Part shown: piece after piece, positions 31,613 to 40,728 of the stretch
Numbering within the stretch: the first letter of the stretch is position 1
How the letters are laid out: each line of letters starts with the position of its first letter
Assembly (NCBI GenBank): GCA_051893555.1
Contig: JBJFHL010000007.1
Coordinates: 1 to 64,000, forward strand
DNA length: 64,000 bases
DNA from: RGIG7179 sp051893555
GTDB lineage: Bacteria > Bacillota > Clostridia > Peptostreptococcales > Anaerovoracaceae
Direction: 5' to 3'
Program-made: the position numbers and the translations under genes
The notes under the pieces: generated by a model
What the model was told of the DNA's origin: nothing
What the model saw: only the letters and a program-made list of their open reading frames with translations
Database searches by the model: none

Positions 31613-33640
31613 TTACACCTGCCCCTGCGGGATACGGATCAGGAATATGGTTCCCTCGCCTTCCCGGCTTGTTACTTCAATCGTTCCTCCCAGTTTCTCC
31701 ACCTCTGAGTAAACGATGAACAGCCCCAGACCGGTTCCCTTTCCCGGCTCTTTGGTTGTGAAAAAAGGATTGAACAAATGGTTTCTGTTTTTTTCGGAAA
31801 TACCGCAGCCTGTATCTTCACAGGACAGTTCGACGAAATTTCCTTCTTGTCTCCCTCGCAGCGTCAGCTTGCCTCCGTGTTCCATGGCATCCACGCTGTT
31901 TGCCACCAGGTTGTGGAGAATGTGCTTCAGTGCGTCTTCGCTGGATAGAACCCGCAGTGACGGATTGCAATCGATCTCAACCTGAATCCCGGAGGAAACG
32001 AAGTCCTTTTCCTGCAGCAGCACCACCGACTCCAGCAGCTGCCGCACCGGAATCTCTGTCTGTGTATCATCCGACACACGCCAGAAATTCATGACATTAT
32101 CGATAATTTCGCTGGCACGTTTCACGCTGTCATCCACATAATCGAGAGACTTGTTCAGGGCTTCATCTTCCCGGTGACTGTTCCGGATAATAAAGCTCTG
32201 GGTCCGTATGATTCCCAGTGGATTTCGTATCTGATGGGCCATTCCTCCGGCCAGCTGTCCGATGGCGATCATTTTGGAAGACTGCAGAAGTTTCTGGCTG
32301 CTGGCCTCATCCAGCGTGATGTCGCGTACCATGAGGAGAACGGCATGATGGCGGGTGCTTTCTTCCGAGAAGCTTGCAGGGACGCTCCGAATCTCATAGA
32401 TGCAGTTATCCATCTGTACCTTTTTCATCACCGGCTTTTCCTTCTGCAGCGTATCCGCGATAATGCAGGAGGATGCATCGTCACAAAACCCCTCGCACTG
32501 CGGATTCCCACAGAAGTTCTGCAGAAACGCGGAACACGGCAGCCCTTCCTCCAGACTCTTTCCCGGTAGCTTCTCTCCGAAAAAACGATAGCTTCCGTTG
32601 ATAATCCTGCCCTGTTCATCTGCCAGAACGACGCCCTCCGGCATTTGATCAAAGATCAGCTGCAGCTCGTTCTTCCGTGCTGCCAGTTCTCTGGTTCGCT
32701 TATTGACCTGCCGCCGCAGGGACCGGTTGTTCAGCTGCGCCATCAGGATCGCACACATGAAGGCCACCGCCAGGATCGCCAGCAGCTTCACTGCTGTGGA
32801 GTTTGTCCGGGTGGTGATCAGCGGGGTGGAAATGCCAAACCATTTCTGCTGAATCTTTTCCAGCTGTCCTCTGGCATTGATGGTTTCAATGGCCTCATTC
32901 AGTACCGGCACCAGCTTCTCTTTCTCCTTCGGCAGCGCCAGGCAGACCGGCTCTTCATAAAGAGAAGTCCCGATGGTTCCGATCTGCTCGCTGATGCCCT
33001 GCACACCGGCATAGTAGGATACCACCGGCTCATCGCCGATCACGCCGTCTACTTTTCCCTCCATCAGGAGCTGCAGCCCCTCCCCCACATCATGCACATA
33101 TGTCAGCTTTGCGTCAGGATAACAGGTTTCCATATACCAGTTGGCATAGTCTCCCTTCTGGGTGGCCACCCGCATGGAGTGGATGTCCGACAGCTCATAC
33201 GTATTCCCTGCCCGGGCCACCATAACCGTACGAAGAATATAGATGGGATCTGTAAATACAAAATATTTTGACCGTTCTTCGTTGACAAACATGTCGCACA
33301 GATCAGTCTCTCCCTCTTTCAATGCGCGGATGGCATCATCCCATTTATACGGCACAGCAGAGATCTCAATGCCCAGCTCCAGAGAGAGCTGCCCCACATA
33401 GTCCACCACGACACCTTTATACACACCGTCTTCGTCTACAAACCGAAGCGGCGGTGCGCTGTCATCCGCGCCGTAAACCAGAATGCCATCCGGCGCGCAG
33501 GTCTGAAGGATCTCTTCATATTCCGCTCCGATTCTGTTCTGAAATTCCACAATACCGAAACTAAGCACCGCTGCAATGAAAATAAACACCAGCAGGCCCA
33601 CCGCTATACTCGTACGATTTTCCAGAAATATCTTTTTCAT
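31613..33640 (-). CDS. sensor histidine kinase with periplasmic-binding-protein sensor and Cys-rich PAS
   Basis: 675 residues. Membrane helix about 12-30; extracytoplasmic SBP_bac_3 (amino-acid-binding type) domain about 50-270; second helix about 281-301; PAS domain about 322-440; HisKA with His469 in GGMAHQIRNP; HATPase_c with NLVANSVDAM, DTGCGIS and GKGTGLGL. The PAS carries five cysteines at 369, 377, 382, 386 and 392. It probably senses an external amino acid, perhaps ornithine, and phosphorylates the next gene's product. No terminator is seen between the VOC gene and this one. Confidence 0.92.
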   Translation of the reverse strand: MKKIFLENRTSIAVGLLVFIFIAAVLSFGIVEFQNRIGAEYEEILQTCAPDGILVYGADDSAPPLRFVDEDGVYKGVVVDYVGQLSLELGIEISAVPYKWDDAIRALKEGETDLCDMFVNEERSKYFVFTDPIYILRTVMVARAGNTYELSDIHSMRVATQKGDYANWYMETCYPDAKLTYVHDVGEGLQLLMEGKVDGVIGDEPVVSYYAGVQGISEQIGTIGTSLYEEPVCLALPKEKEKLVPVLNEAIETINARGQLEKIQQKWFGISTPLITTRTNSTAVKLLAILAVAFMCAILMAQLNNRSLRRQVNKRTRELAARKNELQLIFDQMPEGVVLADEQGRIINGSYRFFGEKLPGKSLEEGLPCSAFLQNFCGNPQCEGFCDDASSCIIADTLQKEKPVMKKVQMDNCIYEIRSVPASFSEESTRHHAVLLMVRDITLDEASSQKLLQSSKMIAIGQLAGGMAHQIRNPLGIIRTQSFIIRNSHREDEALNKSLDYVDDSVKRASEIIDNVMNFWRVSDDTQTEIPVRQLLESVVLLQEKDFVSSGIQVEIDCNPSLRVLSSEDALKHILHNLVANSVDAMEHGGKLTLRGRQEGNFVELSCEDTGCGISEKNRNHLFNPFFTTKEPGKGTGLGLFIVYSEVEKLGGTIEVTSREGEGTIFLIRIPQGQV

Positions 33641-33649
33641 GGTATTATC

Positions 33650-34018
33650 CTATCGAACCGGTACCACTTCCATCCAGTAGCCGTCCGGATCTTCGATGAA
33701 ATACACACCCATATCCCGGTTATCGAAGCAGATGCATTCCATCTCCTCGTGCTTTTTATGCGCCGCGTCAAAGTCCGCTGTCCGGAAGCCCACATGGATT
33801 TCGTTATCACCCAGATTATACGGTTCCTTTCGATCCGCGTACCAGGTCAGCTCCAGCTGGCAGCCGCAGCCCTCATGCCCCAGAAAGACCAGCTTCCAGG
33901 ATCCGTCTTCGGCTTCCTTCGTCCGCATAATTTCCAGACCCAGCGCTTCCTGATAAAACGCCAGCGACTTTTCCAGATCCAGTACGGTGATACAGCTGTG
34001 ATATGGTTCAAATTTCAT
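33650..34018 (-). CDS. VOC-family (glyoxalase I-like) protein
   Basis: 122 residues forming two beta-alpha-beta-beta-beta units. Probable metal ligands are His7 (YHSCITV), the histidine in DNEIHVGFR, and the late glutamate in YWMEVVPVR. It resembles lactoylglutathione lyase, which removes methylglyoxal, but gut Firmicutes often lack glutathione, so the substrate is open. AGGAGG precedes ATG 34018. It ends nine bases before the kinase gene. Confidence 0.82.
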   Translation of the reverse strand: MKFEPYHSCITVLDLEKSLAFYQEALGLEIMRTKEAEDGSWKLVFLGHEGCGCQLELTWYADRKEPYNLGDNEIHVGFRTADFDAAHKKHEEMECICFDNRDMGVYFIEDPDGYWMEVVPVR

Positions 34019-34157
34019 GATTTTCTTCCTCCTCTTTTCCCCGCAAAATCCCCACACCCGGATGTCTGTATCATGCCGGGAGAATGGATTTTGGGAAGTG
34101 CTCTTTCTATTTTATCATATTCCGGGAGGAAAAAGGAAGCCTGCGAGGAAATAATAT

Positions 34158-34186
34158 TTGGAAATCATCCGGACTTATGGTACAAT
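34158..34186 (+). promoter_or_regulatory. promoter of nfeD-SPFH genes
   Basis: TTGGAA (34158-34163), 17 bases, TACAAT (34181-34186), 43 bases upstream of the nfeD start. Confidence 0.6.
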
Positions 34187-34228
34187 GGCGTTAAGAACGT
34201 GTTTTTACGTGAGAAAGGGGGAATTGGG

Positions 34229-34687
34229 ATGACCATCTTTGGAGTTACAGTCAGTATGGCCGTGATATGGCTTGTTCTTGCTGTAATTTTTCTTATTATT
34301 GAGGGAATTACCGTAGGTCTTGCCACCATCTGGTTTGCCGCAGGTGCTTTCGTGGCACTGCTGCTTTCGCTGTTTGATGTGCCGGTTATGATGCAGGCTG
34401 CCGTATTCCTGATCGTGTCTCTGGTTCTGCTGTTTTCGACCCGGAAGATCTTCGTGGAGAAGCTGAAGGCCGGTGCAGAAAAGACCAATGTGGACGCACT
34501 CATCGGGAGAGAAGGTATGGTAACTGCCGGTATCGCACCGTTTGCACCGGGACAGGTGAAGGTGGGCGGACAGATCTGGACGGCTGTGGGTCCTGACCCG
34601 GAACTTTCCATTTCGGAGGGCACGCTGATTCAGGTTCAGGCAGTGGAAGGAGTGAAACTTGTAGTCGCTCCGAAAGACTGCCGGTAA
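34229..34687 (+). CDS. NfeD-family membrane protein
   Basis: 152 residues: three hydrophobic segments in the first ~75 residues and a C-terminal OB-fold (about 90-150: IGREGMVTAGIAPFAPGQV, GTLIQVQAVEGVKLVV). NfeD proteins pair with SPFH proteins at membrane microdomains; here the SPFH gene follows after 66 bases. The start at ATG 34229 is set by AAAGGGGG; the open frame extends far upstream without a start signal. Confidence 0.88.
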   Translation: MTIFGVTVSMAVIWLVLAVIFLIIEGITVGLATIWFAAGAFVALLLSLFDVPVMMQAAVFLIVSLVLLFSTRKIFVEKLKAGAEKTNVDALIGREGMVTAGIAPFAPGQVKVGGQIWTAVGPDPELSISEGTLIQVQAVEGVKLVVAPKDCR

Positions 34688-34753
34688 TGCAGCCGGCATG
34701 CTGCCGGGGCAATGTACTAGCTATTTTTGATTTGAGAAAGGAAGGAAAGAAGT

Positions 34754-35677
34754 ATGCTGAAAGCTATCATTCTTGCGATTGTCGCTTTGATTATCATCTG
34801 GCTGCTGGTGTCCAACATCCGCGTGGTACCGCAGGCCAGAGCGTATGTGGTGGAACGTCTGGGTGCCTACCACGGCACCTGGCAGGTGGGTCTCCACTTT
34901 AAAATTCCTCTGATCGACAAGATCTCCCGGAAGGTGTCTTTGAAGGAGAAGGTCATCGACTTCCCGCCGCAGCCGGTAATCACCAAGGATAACGTAACCA
35001 TGGAAATCGACACCGTCGTATACTTCCAGATTACCGATCCGAAGCTGTATACCTATGGTGTGGAGAGCCCGATGGATGCCATCGAAAATCTGACCGCCAC
35101 CACCTTAAGAAATATCATCGGTGAACTGGAACTGGATGAATCCCTCACCAGCCGTGAGCATATCAATACCAAGATCCGCATGGTTCTGGACGAAGCCACC
35201 GACCCGTGGGGCATCAAGATCAACCGTGTGGAAGTAAAGAACATCACTCCGCCGCGTGACATTCAGGTTGCCATGGAAAAGCAGATGCGTGCAGAGCGTG
35301 AACGGCGTGAAGCCATCCTGATTGCAGAGGGTGAAAAGAAGTCCAAGGTTCTGATTGCAGAAGGTCAGAAGGAAGCGGCTATCCTGCAGGCAGAAGCCGA
35401 CAAGCAGGCCGCCATCCTGGCAGCAGAAGCCACCAAGCAGAAGGCCATCAAGGAAGCCGAAGGTCAGTCCGAAGCCATCCTGATGATCAATAAGGCGACT
35501 GCTGACGGTCTGAAGATGATCAAGGAAGCCGGCGCCGATGAAGCCGTCATCAAGCTGAAGAGTCTGGAGGCCTTCCAGAAAGCGGCCGACGGGCAGTCCA
35601 CCAAGATCATCATTCCGTCCGAAATTCAGGGCCTGGCCGGCCTGGCTACGTCAGTGAAGGAACTGGTGAAGGAATAG
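34754..35677 (+). CDS. SPFH/Band 7 (stomatin/QmcA-like) membrane protein
   Basis: 307 residues. One N-terminal membrane helix (about 3-20), a Band 7 domain (about 22-200) and a long coiled coil rich in Glu, Ala and Lys (EGEKKSKVLIAEGQKEAAIL). It probably forms oligomers at the membrane and scaffolds proteases or other proteins with the NfeD partner (family knowledge). AAAGGAAGG precedes the ATG. The two-gene operon ends at a clear terminator (35715-35746). Confidence 0.93.
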   Translation: MLKAIILAIVALIIIWLLVSNIRVVPQARAYVVERLGAYHGTWQVGLHFKIPLIDKISRKVSLKEKVIDFPPQPVITKDNVTMEIDTVVYFQITDPKLYTYGVESPMDAIENLTATTLRNIIGELELDESLTSREHINTKIRMVLDEATDPWGIKINRVEVKNITPPRDIQVAMEKQMRAERERREAILIAEGEKKSKVLIAEGQKEAAILQAEADKQAAILAAEATKQKAIKEAEGQSEAILMINKATADGLKMIKEAGADEAVIKLKSLEAFQKAADGQSTKIIIPSEIQGLAGLATSVKELVKE

Positions 35678-35714
35678 GAAAAAATAGAATAAGCAGCAAT
35701 GATTTGCTGGCATG

Positions 35715-35746
35715 GAATGACACTGGATGCAGTGTCATTCTTTTTT
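35715..35746 (+). terminator. terminator of the nfeD-SPFH operon
   Basis: An 11-bp perfect stem GAATGACACTG/CAGTGTCATTC with a GATG loop, followed by six T. Confidence 0.95.
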
Positions 35747-35852
35747 ATGCTGCCATGCGCCTTTCTGCACACCTTCTGTGAATGATTAGATCCGTGGGTG
35801 TTCATCCTTTGTTCAGAAGTTCCGGATTTCCGCTAATTTTCTCCACCGTCGG

Positions 35853-35881
35853 TTGTTTCATTTTCAGGAAAATAGTAAAAT
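35853..35881 (+). promoter_or_regulatory. promoter of the three-gene ABC operon
   Basis: TTGTTT (35853-35858), 17 bases, TAAAAT (35876-35881). The spacer holds TTTTCAGGAAAA, a short dyad that might be an operator. Confidence 0.5.
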
Positions 35882-35911
35882 GGGACCATAAAAATTGAGG
35901 GGGTGTTCGGA

Positions 35912-37336
35912 TTGAATCAATATCTTTCTTTGATCTTCCTGTACAGCAGGGCGGGCTATAAAAAAGTCCTGCTGCTCGCTGGTGTCATTCCTCTGTGTTT
36001 TCTGATGATTTTTTTATTAAAAATCGGTGATCCATATATGGCAAGCCCTTATCTGCTGATGGAACGTGCTTTTGGCGGCATATGGCCGGTCCTTCTGTTT
36101 GTTGCTGTACTGCTGCTTGGTATGTTTCTGGCGGCCAATTCCTTAAAGAATAAGAAGGACATGAAAGCCACCCATTCCACCACCGGATATACGCTGCGAA
36201 GACTGCGGCTTTCCCCGCTTTCCGTCTGCTTCACTGTTTTCCTTTACTATTGCAGTGTCCTTCTTCTCTTCTGGGGTTCGGCGATTGTCTCCTTATACGC
36301 CATAGGAAAAGCGGGGCTGGTGCTGTCCGGTGCTGTCTGCCTTGATATGAAACTGGCACTGGGCATCCTGCGGACAGAAATCGGTCATGCGCTGCTTCCT
36401 GCTGCACATCCCATTGTTATTGCTTTTAATCTGATTGCTGCACTGGCTCTCATCGTGACATGTACCAGATCGTCCTATTTGGGCTGGCACAATGGCAGGC
36501 AATCTGCCGGCGTGATCCTGCCTGCCGTTTCCATGTTTTATGTATGGGCTTTCAGCCCGGAAAGCAGCTATGTTCTGATTATCAGTCTGATCATCGGACT
36601 CTGTACGGTTTTCTCCGTCGGTGATGTGATTTCCAGAGAAAAGCGTCCCAAAGGAGATCCGTTTCTGGTAAACAAATACATCGGGATCATGGACCTGGAC
36701 AGCATGGATTTTGATGATGCAGTTTATCTCGAAGTGAATCAAAGTGTTTCAGCGATGGAGGCGTTATCCCCCGATGCCTCTTCACTGCAGCGATATGGCA
36801 GAATCACCGGGGATGGCAGTAAAAAAAGTGCGAAATTGCCGCATCCGGGCTGGCTGAGGCGTAGGTTCATGCCGTTGGGAAGCAACCTGGAGCGCGCCAA
36901 TACACTCCTGGGGGTATGTATTTTCACAGGAATTACGGAACACTTGCTCTTCTATGGCAGATATCTCCTGCAGTTGAACGAAATGAAAAGCAGGATGAAA
37001 GGAATCACCATCGATTCCGGCATGAAAATGCCGTATTTCAATGAACTGGAAGCCCACGCATACTACGGATATCTGGCAGGAATCCTGCTGGTTCTTTTTC
37101 TGCAGGCCTATTGGAATTATGCATACTATAACAAGGAAACCCGAAGCATATTCGTCATGCGAAGGCTGCCGGATCGAAAAGAGTATCTTAAGACCATCTG
37201 GATTGTGCCTGTCATCGAAGCGCTTCTCATTGCAATCATCATGGCAGCAAATACGGTGATTGACTTCCTTTGGTATGTTATGACACCGGACATCATGCTT
37301 CCGGCCGATTACCTGTCACACATTTTACCGTTTTAG
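35912..37336 (+). CDS. polytopic membrane protein of an ABC system
   Basis: 474 residues with about ten hydrophobic segments and a cytoplasmic region rich in Ser, Asp and Lys near residues 250-320. No ABC-2 motif is recognised, but its place before an ABC ATPase gene and similar spacing (nine bases) suggest it is the permease. The TTG at 35912 is preferred because GAGGGGG lies eight bases in front; GTG 35903 would sit too close to it. Exact family unknown. Confidence 0.75.
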   Translation: MNQYLSLIFLYSRAGYKKVLLLAGVIPLCFLMIFLLKIGDPYMASPYLLMERAFGGIWPVLLFVAVLLLGMFLAANSLKNKKDMKATHSTTGYTLRRLRLSPLSVCFTVFLYYCSVLLLFWGSAIVSLYAIGKAGLVLSGAVCLDMKLALGILRTEIGHALLPAAHPIVIAFNLIAALALIVTCTRSSYLGWHNGRQSAGVILPAVSMFYVWAFSPESSYVLIISLIIGLCTVFSVGDVISREKRPKGDPFLVNKYIGIMDLDSMDFDDAVYLEVNQSVSAMEALSPDASSLQRYGRITGDGSKKSAKLPHPGWLRRRFMPLGSNLERANTLLGVCIFTGITEHLLFYGRYLLQLNEMKSRMKGITIDSGMKMPYFNELEAHAYYGYLAGILLVLFLQAYWNYAYYNKETRSIFVMRRLPDRKEYLKTIWIVPVIEALLIAIIMAANTVIDFLWYVMTPDIMLPADYLSHILPF

Positions 37337-37345
37337 GAGGAAAAA

Positions 37346-38071
37346 ATGATTACGTTAAAAAATGTATCAAAGCAATATAAGAATAAGGTTGCCCTTTTCG
37401 ATTGCAGCCTTCAGATTCCCCCGGGGCAGATTATCGGTCTCTTCGGGGCCAACGGTGCCGGGAAGACGACCCTGATGAAATGCATTCTTGGCTTTCTGAC
37501 CCATGAAGGCGAAATCACGCTGGACGGAAAAAAAGTCGATGCAACCAATATTTCGAGACTGTCCTTCGCCACCGGGGATCATTCCTTCTTTCCGTCCATT
37601 ACGGCAGAGGATCACAAGTGGTTTTACAAGATGCAGTTCCCCAAGTTCAATGAAAAAAGGTATGATGCATTAATGGAATTTTTCGAACTGCCGTCGAAAA
37701 AGAAAATCAGTGAATTCAGTCTGGGACAGCAAAACCAGTTTGAGGTAGTGCTGGCCATCAGTCAGGGGGCAGATTACATCTTCATGGATGAACCTTTCGC
37801 AGGCAATGATGTATTCAACAGAGAAGACTTTTATGAGGTTCTGGTCCGTGTTTTAGATGAAAATGAGACGGTCATCATTTCAACCCATCTTATCGAAGAA
37901 ATTGCAGACTATATTGATCGTGCCATTCTCATTCGAAAAGGGCAGATTATCGATGATCTGCTTGTCCGCGATATCGAAGCTTCCGGAAAGACTTTAATTG
38001 AAATCGTAAAAGAAAAATACAATTACCGGGCAGACCGGATTCAAAAGGCAGTCGATCAAATGAAAGAATGA
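37346..38071 (+). CDS. ABC transporter ATP-binding protein
   Basis: 241 residues with Walker A GANGAGKTT, signature FSLGQQNQ (the usual SGGQ is SLGQ), Walker B YIFMDEPFAGND and switch His in IISTHLIEE. It probably drives the membrane protein encoded just upstream. The signature variant is shared by YtrB-like exporters (family knowledge). AGGAGG precedes the ATG. Middle gene of the operon. Confidence 0.9.
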   Translation: MITLKNVSKQYKNKVALFDCSLQIPPGQIIGLFGANGAGKTTLMKCILGFLTHEGEITLDGKKVDATNISRLSFATGDHSFFPSITAEDHKWFYKMQFPKFNEKRYDALMEFFELPSKKKISEFSLGQQNQFEVVLAISQGADYIFMDEPFAGNDVFNREDFYEVLVRVLDENETVIISTHLIEEIADYIDRAILIRKGQIIDDLLVRDIEASGKTLIEIVKEKYNYRADRIQKAVDQMKE

Positions 38072-38084
38072 GGAGGTGCCATGG

Positions 38085-39854
38085 ATGAAAAAGAGAGCAA
38101 CGCTTCTGTTTTTTATGGTCACTGTTTTCTCTGTGGGATGCATTCTATATGGCTGGGTGTTCCTGCATCATCAGATTGGAGGCGCAGTGCTGACGGAAGA
38201 AACCGTGGCAGGAAGCCGGAATCAGGCAGACGGACTGATGGTCAGCTTCCGTGCAGATTCTGCGGACAGCCTTCACTGGATCAGTTCTTTCGACTACAGT
38301 GCAGACCAGACAATATCCTCCTTCCGCAGGGGCGAACTGGATAAAACCGCAGACACTTCGGTCTATGATGACATTCGCTTCACCGGGTGGAATGAAGTAC
38401 CGTACACGACGCAGCTGCACTATGACGGCCTGGGGGAATTGCAGGAACAACCGATTCAAACCTTTTACCAGGCTGCGCAAGAACGTGTCATGGAAACAGG
38501 CTTGGCAGAAACAGGAAAAATAAAAGTAAAGGATTATCTGGATTTTTATCCTGTGAGTTTTCGGTTCCAGTTTGGAAATAAAATCTACAATTCGGATAAC
38601 GCCCTGACCGGATTAAAGCGCTATGCGATGCAGGATCAGCTTTCCGCAGAAAACAGTGCGGCTTATGATGACGATGTGAATCTGTATGTTGCGTTAAACG
38701 GACTGCTGCGGATTCCTGTCATCGAAAATGAATATCAGGAATACAGAATTTCAAAGGTCGAGAGTTCTGCGGATGCAGTCACGCCGGGCTGTCAGACGGA
38801 GATTGAAAGATCATTGGATAACGGCGAAGATTATTATGTGTTTGATCCCATTCTCGCACTGCAGGAGGAGAACACCATGGATGGAAAGCAGTGGTTCCAT
38901 CCGGATCTTACCGGAAATCTGCCATATGAGGCAGGCGAAGTAAATGATGATGCCGGTGCATCGGATGAATCGCATGCTATAAAAACAGCCTCCGCGTATA
39001 ACCTGAAAAACAGAATACTTTTCATTGTCAATCAAAGAACGGCGAAAGGCGTTCCGGTCGACGTATCTCACCTGGCAGACGGATATGGAATCTATGAACT
39101 GCCGATTGAAACCTCTGCCTCCTCTGCCATTCGAAAAGGAAACCGAAGCTGGCTGATTCCCGATCCGAAGCCACTGACGGATCAGCTTGCGATGGTTTAT
39201 CCGCTGGACGAAGAGGCCGAATATGTCGAACTCAGTTTATCGAAGGATCACCGATATCTGGCCGTTTTTTCCGTAAAAGGCGGGACTTACTTCGTCGACC
39301 TGGTGGATGCAGACACCTGGACGTCCAGGGGTCCCATGGAAATATTCCCGGCATCCGATCGGATGACATACGCCTGGGGTGAGGATGGAAGCCTTGCAGT
39401 GACAAATCATAAAGGATATATTTCGGTTTTAAGCAGACCAGAAGCCGACAACAGACCATATGAAATTCTCTTCCGTGGAAAGATTCCAAGCAGCCTGGAT
39501 CAGGAGTTCTTCGACTCGGAGATGGTTGTAAAAGAGCATTCCTATGTAAAATATAAATACGGAATCGACAGGGGGCTGGCAGTTGCAGTAAAAGACGGCA
39601 AGGCAGCTTTGGTGCAAAATCTGCTTACCGGCGATGCAGAATCCAATGTCCGAAATGCCGCGCTTGCATGCGCGGTGATAGACAAAAGCGGGGTCACATA
39701 CAGCGGCAGATTAAAAAGCAACATCGTAGACTGGGAATATGATATGGACGGGGACGAAATTCAGACTACAAAGGACCTTCTTGCATACACTGCAATACAG
39801 AACAGTATGATTGCACCTGTCAGAAACAAAAACTGGTGTACATGGGATCTCTGA
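38085..39854 (+). CDS. large single-pass extracytoplasmic protein of the ABC system
   Basis: 589 residues. One N-terminal membrane helix (about residues 5-25, LLFFMVTVFSVGCILYGWV) and a long outer domain rich in Asp, Tyr and Ser; residues ~370-480 show repeated strands (HRYLAVFSVKGGTYFVDLVD, EDGSLAVTNHKGYISVLS) that suggest a beta-propeller-like part. No known family is recognised. ATG 38085 has AGGAGG eight bases upstream; it follows the ATPase gene by 13 bases. It may be a substrate-binding or effector part of the transporter. Confidence 0.7.
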   Translation: MKKRATLLFFMVTVFSVGCILYGWVFLHHQIGGAVLTEETVAGSRNQADGLMVSFRADSADSLHWISSFDYSADQTISSFRRGELDKTADTSVYDDIRFTGWNEVPYTTQLHYDGLGELQEQPIQTFYQAAQERVMETGLAETGKIKVKDYLDFYPVSFRFQFGNKIYNSDNALTGLKRYAMQDQLSAENSAAYDDDVNLYVALNGLLRIPVIENEYQEYRISKVESSADAVTPGCQTEIERSLDNGEDYYVFDPILALQEENTMDGKQWFHPDLTGNLPYEAGEVNDDAGASDESHAIKTASAYNLKNRILFIVNQRTAKGVPVDVSHLADGYGIYELPIETSASSAIRKGNRSWLIPDPKPLTDQLAMVYPLDEEAEYVELSLSKDHRYLAVFSVKGGTYFVDLVDADTWTSRGPMEIFPASDRMTYAWGEDGSLAVTNHKGYISVLSRPEADNRPYEILFRGKIPSSLDQEFFDSEMVVKEHSYVKYKYGIDRGLAVAVKDGKAALVQNLLTGDAESNVRNAALACAVIDKSGVTYSGRLKSNIVDWEYDMDGDEIQTTKDLLAYTAIQNSMIAPVRNKNWCTWDL

Positions 39855-39905
39855 TCCGCAGATGATTCCGAAGAATAAAAAGAATAAGTAGAATAAGATG
39901 AATGC

Positions 39906-39953
39906 AAAAAGGGGCATCGTTCCGGCAGCTTTACGCGGTCAGGAGCGATGTCC
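39906..39953 (-). terminator. terminator of the toxin-antitoxin operon
   Basis: On the minus strand GGACATCGCTCC pairs with GGAACGATGCCC (two wobble pairs) across an 18-base loop, followed by five T. It lies directly after the toxin stop codon and may also serve the converging ABC operon. Confidence 0.65.
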
Positions 39954-39960
39954 TTCTCAA

Positions 39961-40284
39961 TTAAAACAACTTTATTTCTTTTTTCATATAATCACGCTTC
40001 CCGTAAATAACGCGGGCAACTGTGATTGTCTTTTTTCTCTCATCCACCCAGTAAAATACCAGATAGTGATTCACCGGAATTTTTCTGTAATCATGTTTCA
40101 GAGGCTGGACAGAATGATGCAGCGGATACATATACGGAGCTTCTGACGCAAGTCTGATTGCTTCCACAATCTTATTGACCTGACGTTTTGCGGCCTCTGG
40201 ATTGTACAGCTTTTCTGTAATGTATTCTGCAATTTCAAGAATATCGCACTGTGCTATTGGTAAATACCTGATTCTATATTTCAT
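39961..40284 (-). CDS. RelE/ParE-family toxin
   Basis: 107 residues with the RelE/ParE fold: YRIRYLPIAQCDILEIAEYI at the N-terminus, then HHSVQPLKHDYRKIPVNHYLVFYWVDE and VARVIYGKRD. ParE-type proteins poison gyrase and RelE-type ones cleave mRNA; which applies cannot be told. The ATG lies inside the last codons of the antitoxin gene (11-base overlap), which keeps toxin translation dependent on the antitoxin. Confidence 0.88.
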   Translation of the reverse strand: MKYRIRYLPIAQCDILEIAEYITEKLYNPEAAKRQVNKIVEAIRLASEAPYMYPLHHSVQPLKHDYRKIPVNHYLVFYWVDERKKTITVARVIYGKRDYMKKEIKLF

Positions 40285-40558
40285 TCTCCTGCAATTCTCC
40301 CAGCAATTCATCCACCGCTTCCAGAACATCTTCTTCGCTATATCTCACATCTGTCAATTCTGCTTCCCGTTCTGCAGCCGCAAGCTTATGGTAAACCTCA
40401 CTTTCAAACTGAAGATTTTCGTAGGCCTCCATACTCATGACAACCATATCCCCATAGCCGTTCTTTGTCAGGAAAACAGGCTCGTTCTGTTCGTGTACAT
40501 CTTTCGATATTTCAGCGAACTTATTTCTCAAATCTGAAACTGGTCTGATTTTTTTCAT
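40274..40558 (-). CDS. Phd/YefM-family antitoxin
   Basis: 94 residues. The N-terminal Phd fold (IRPVSDLRNKFAEISKDVHE, PVFLTKNGYGDMVVMSMEAYENL) binds DNA, and the acidic C-terminal half wraps the toxin. AGGAGG precedes ATG 40558. A 22-base perfect palindrome over its -10 box is the likely autoregulatory operator. Confidence 0.9.
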   Translation of the reverse strand: MKKIRPVSDLRNKFAEISKDVHEQNEPVFLTKNGYGDMVVMSMEAYENLQFESEVYHKLAAAEREAELTDVRYSEEDVLEAVDELLGELQENEI

Positions 40559-40586
40559 TTCACTTATCCTCCTTCTGTCAATTCGC

Positions 40587-40614
40587 ATTTTATCATAATT
40601 ATGATAAAAGTCAA
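40587..40614 (-). promoter_or_regulatory. toxin-antitoxin promoter with palindromic operator
   Basis: On the minus strand TTGACT (40609-40614), 16 bases, TAAAAT (40587-40592). The 22-base palindrome centred on ATCATAATTATGAT (40588-40609) covers the spacer and -10, fitting repression by the Phd-toxin complex. Confidence 0.85.
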
Positions 40615-40647
40615 GAGGATTTCCCTGTGGAATTCCCCACTCTCCCC

Positions 40648-40676
40648 TTGCACCGTCTGCTTTATTATAGTAAAAT
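40648..40676 (+). promoter_or_regulatory. promoter of the XpaC-TelA operon
   Basis: TTGCAC (40648-40653), 17 bases, TAAAAT (40671-40676), about 53 bases before the first start codon. Confidence 0.55.
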
Positions 40677-40728
40677 ATAGAAAAGTATGCCCTGCTGAAC
40701 GGCAGCGGCTTTCACAGGAGGCTATTAT

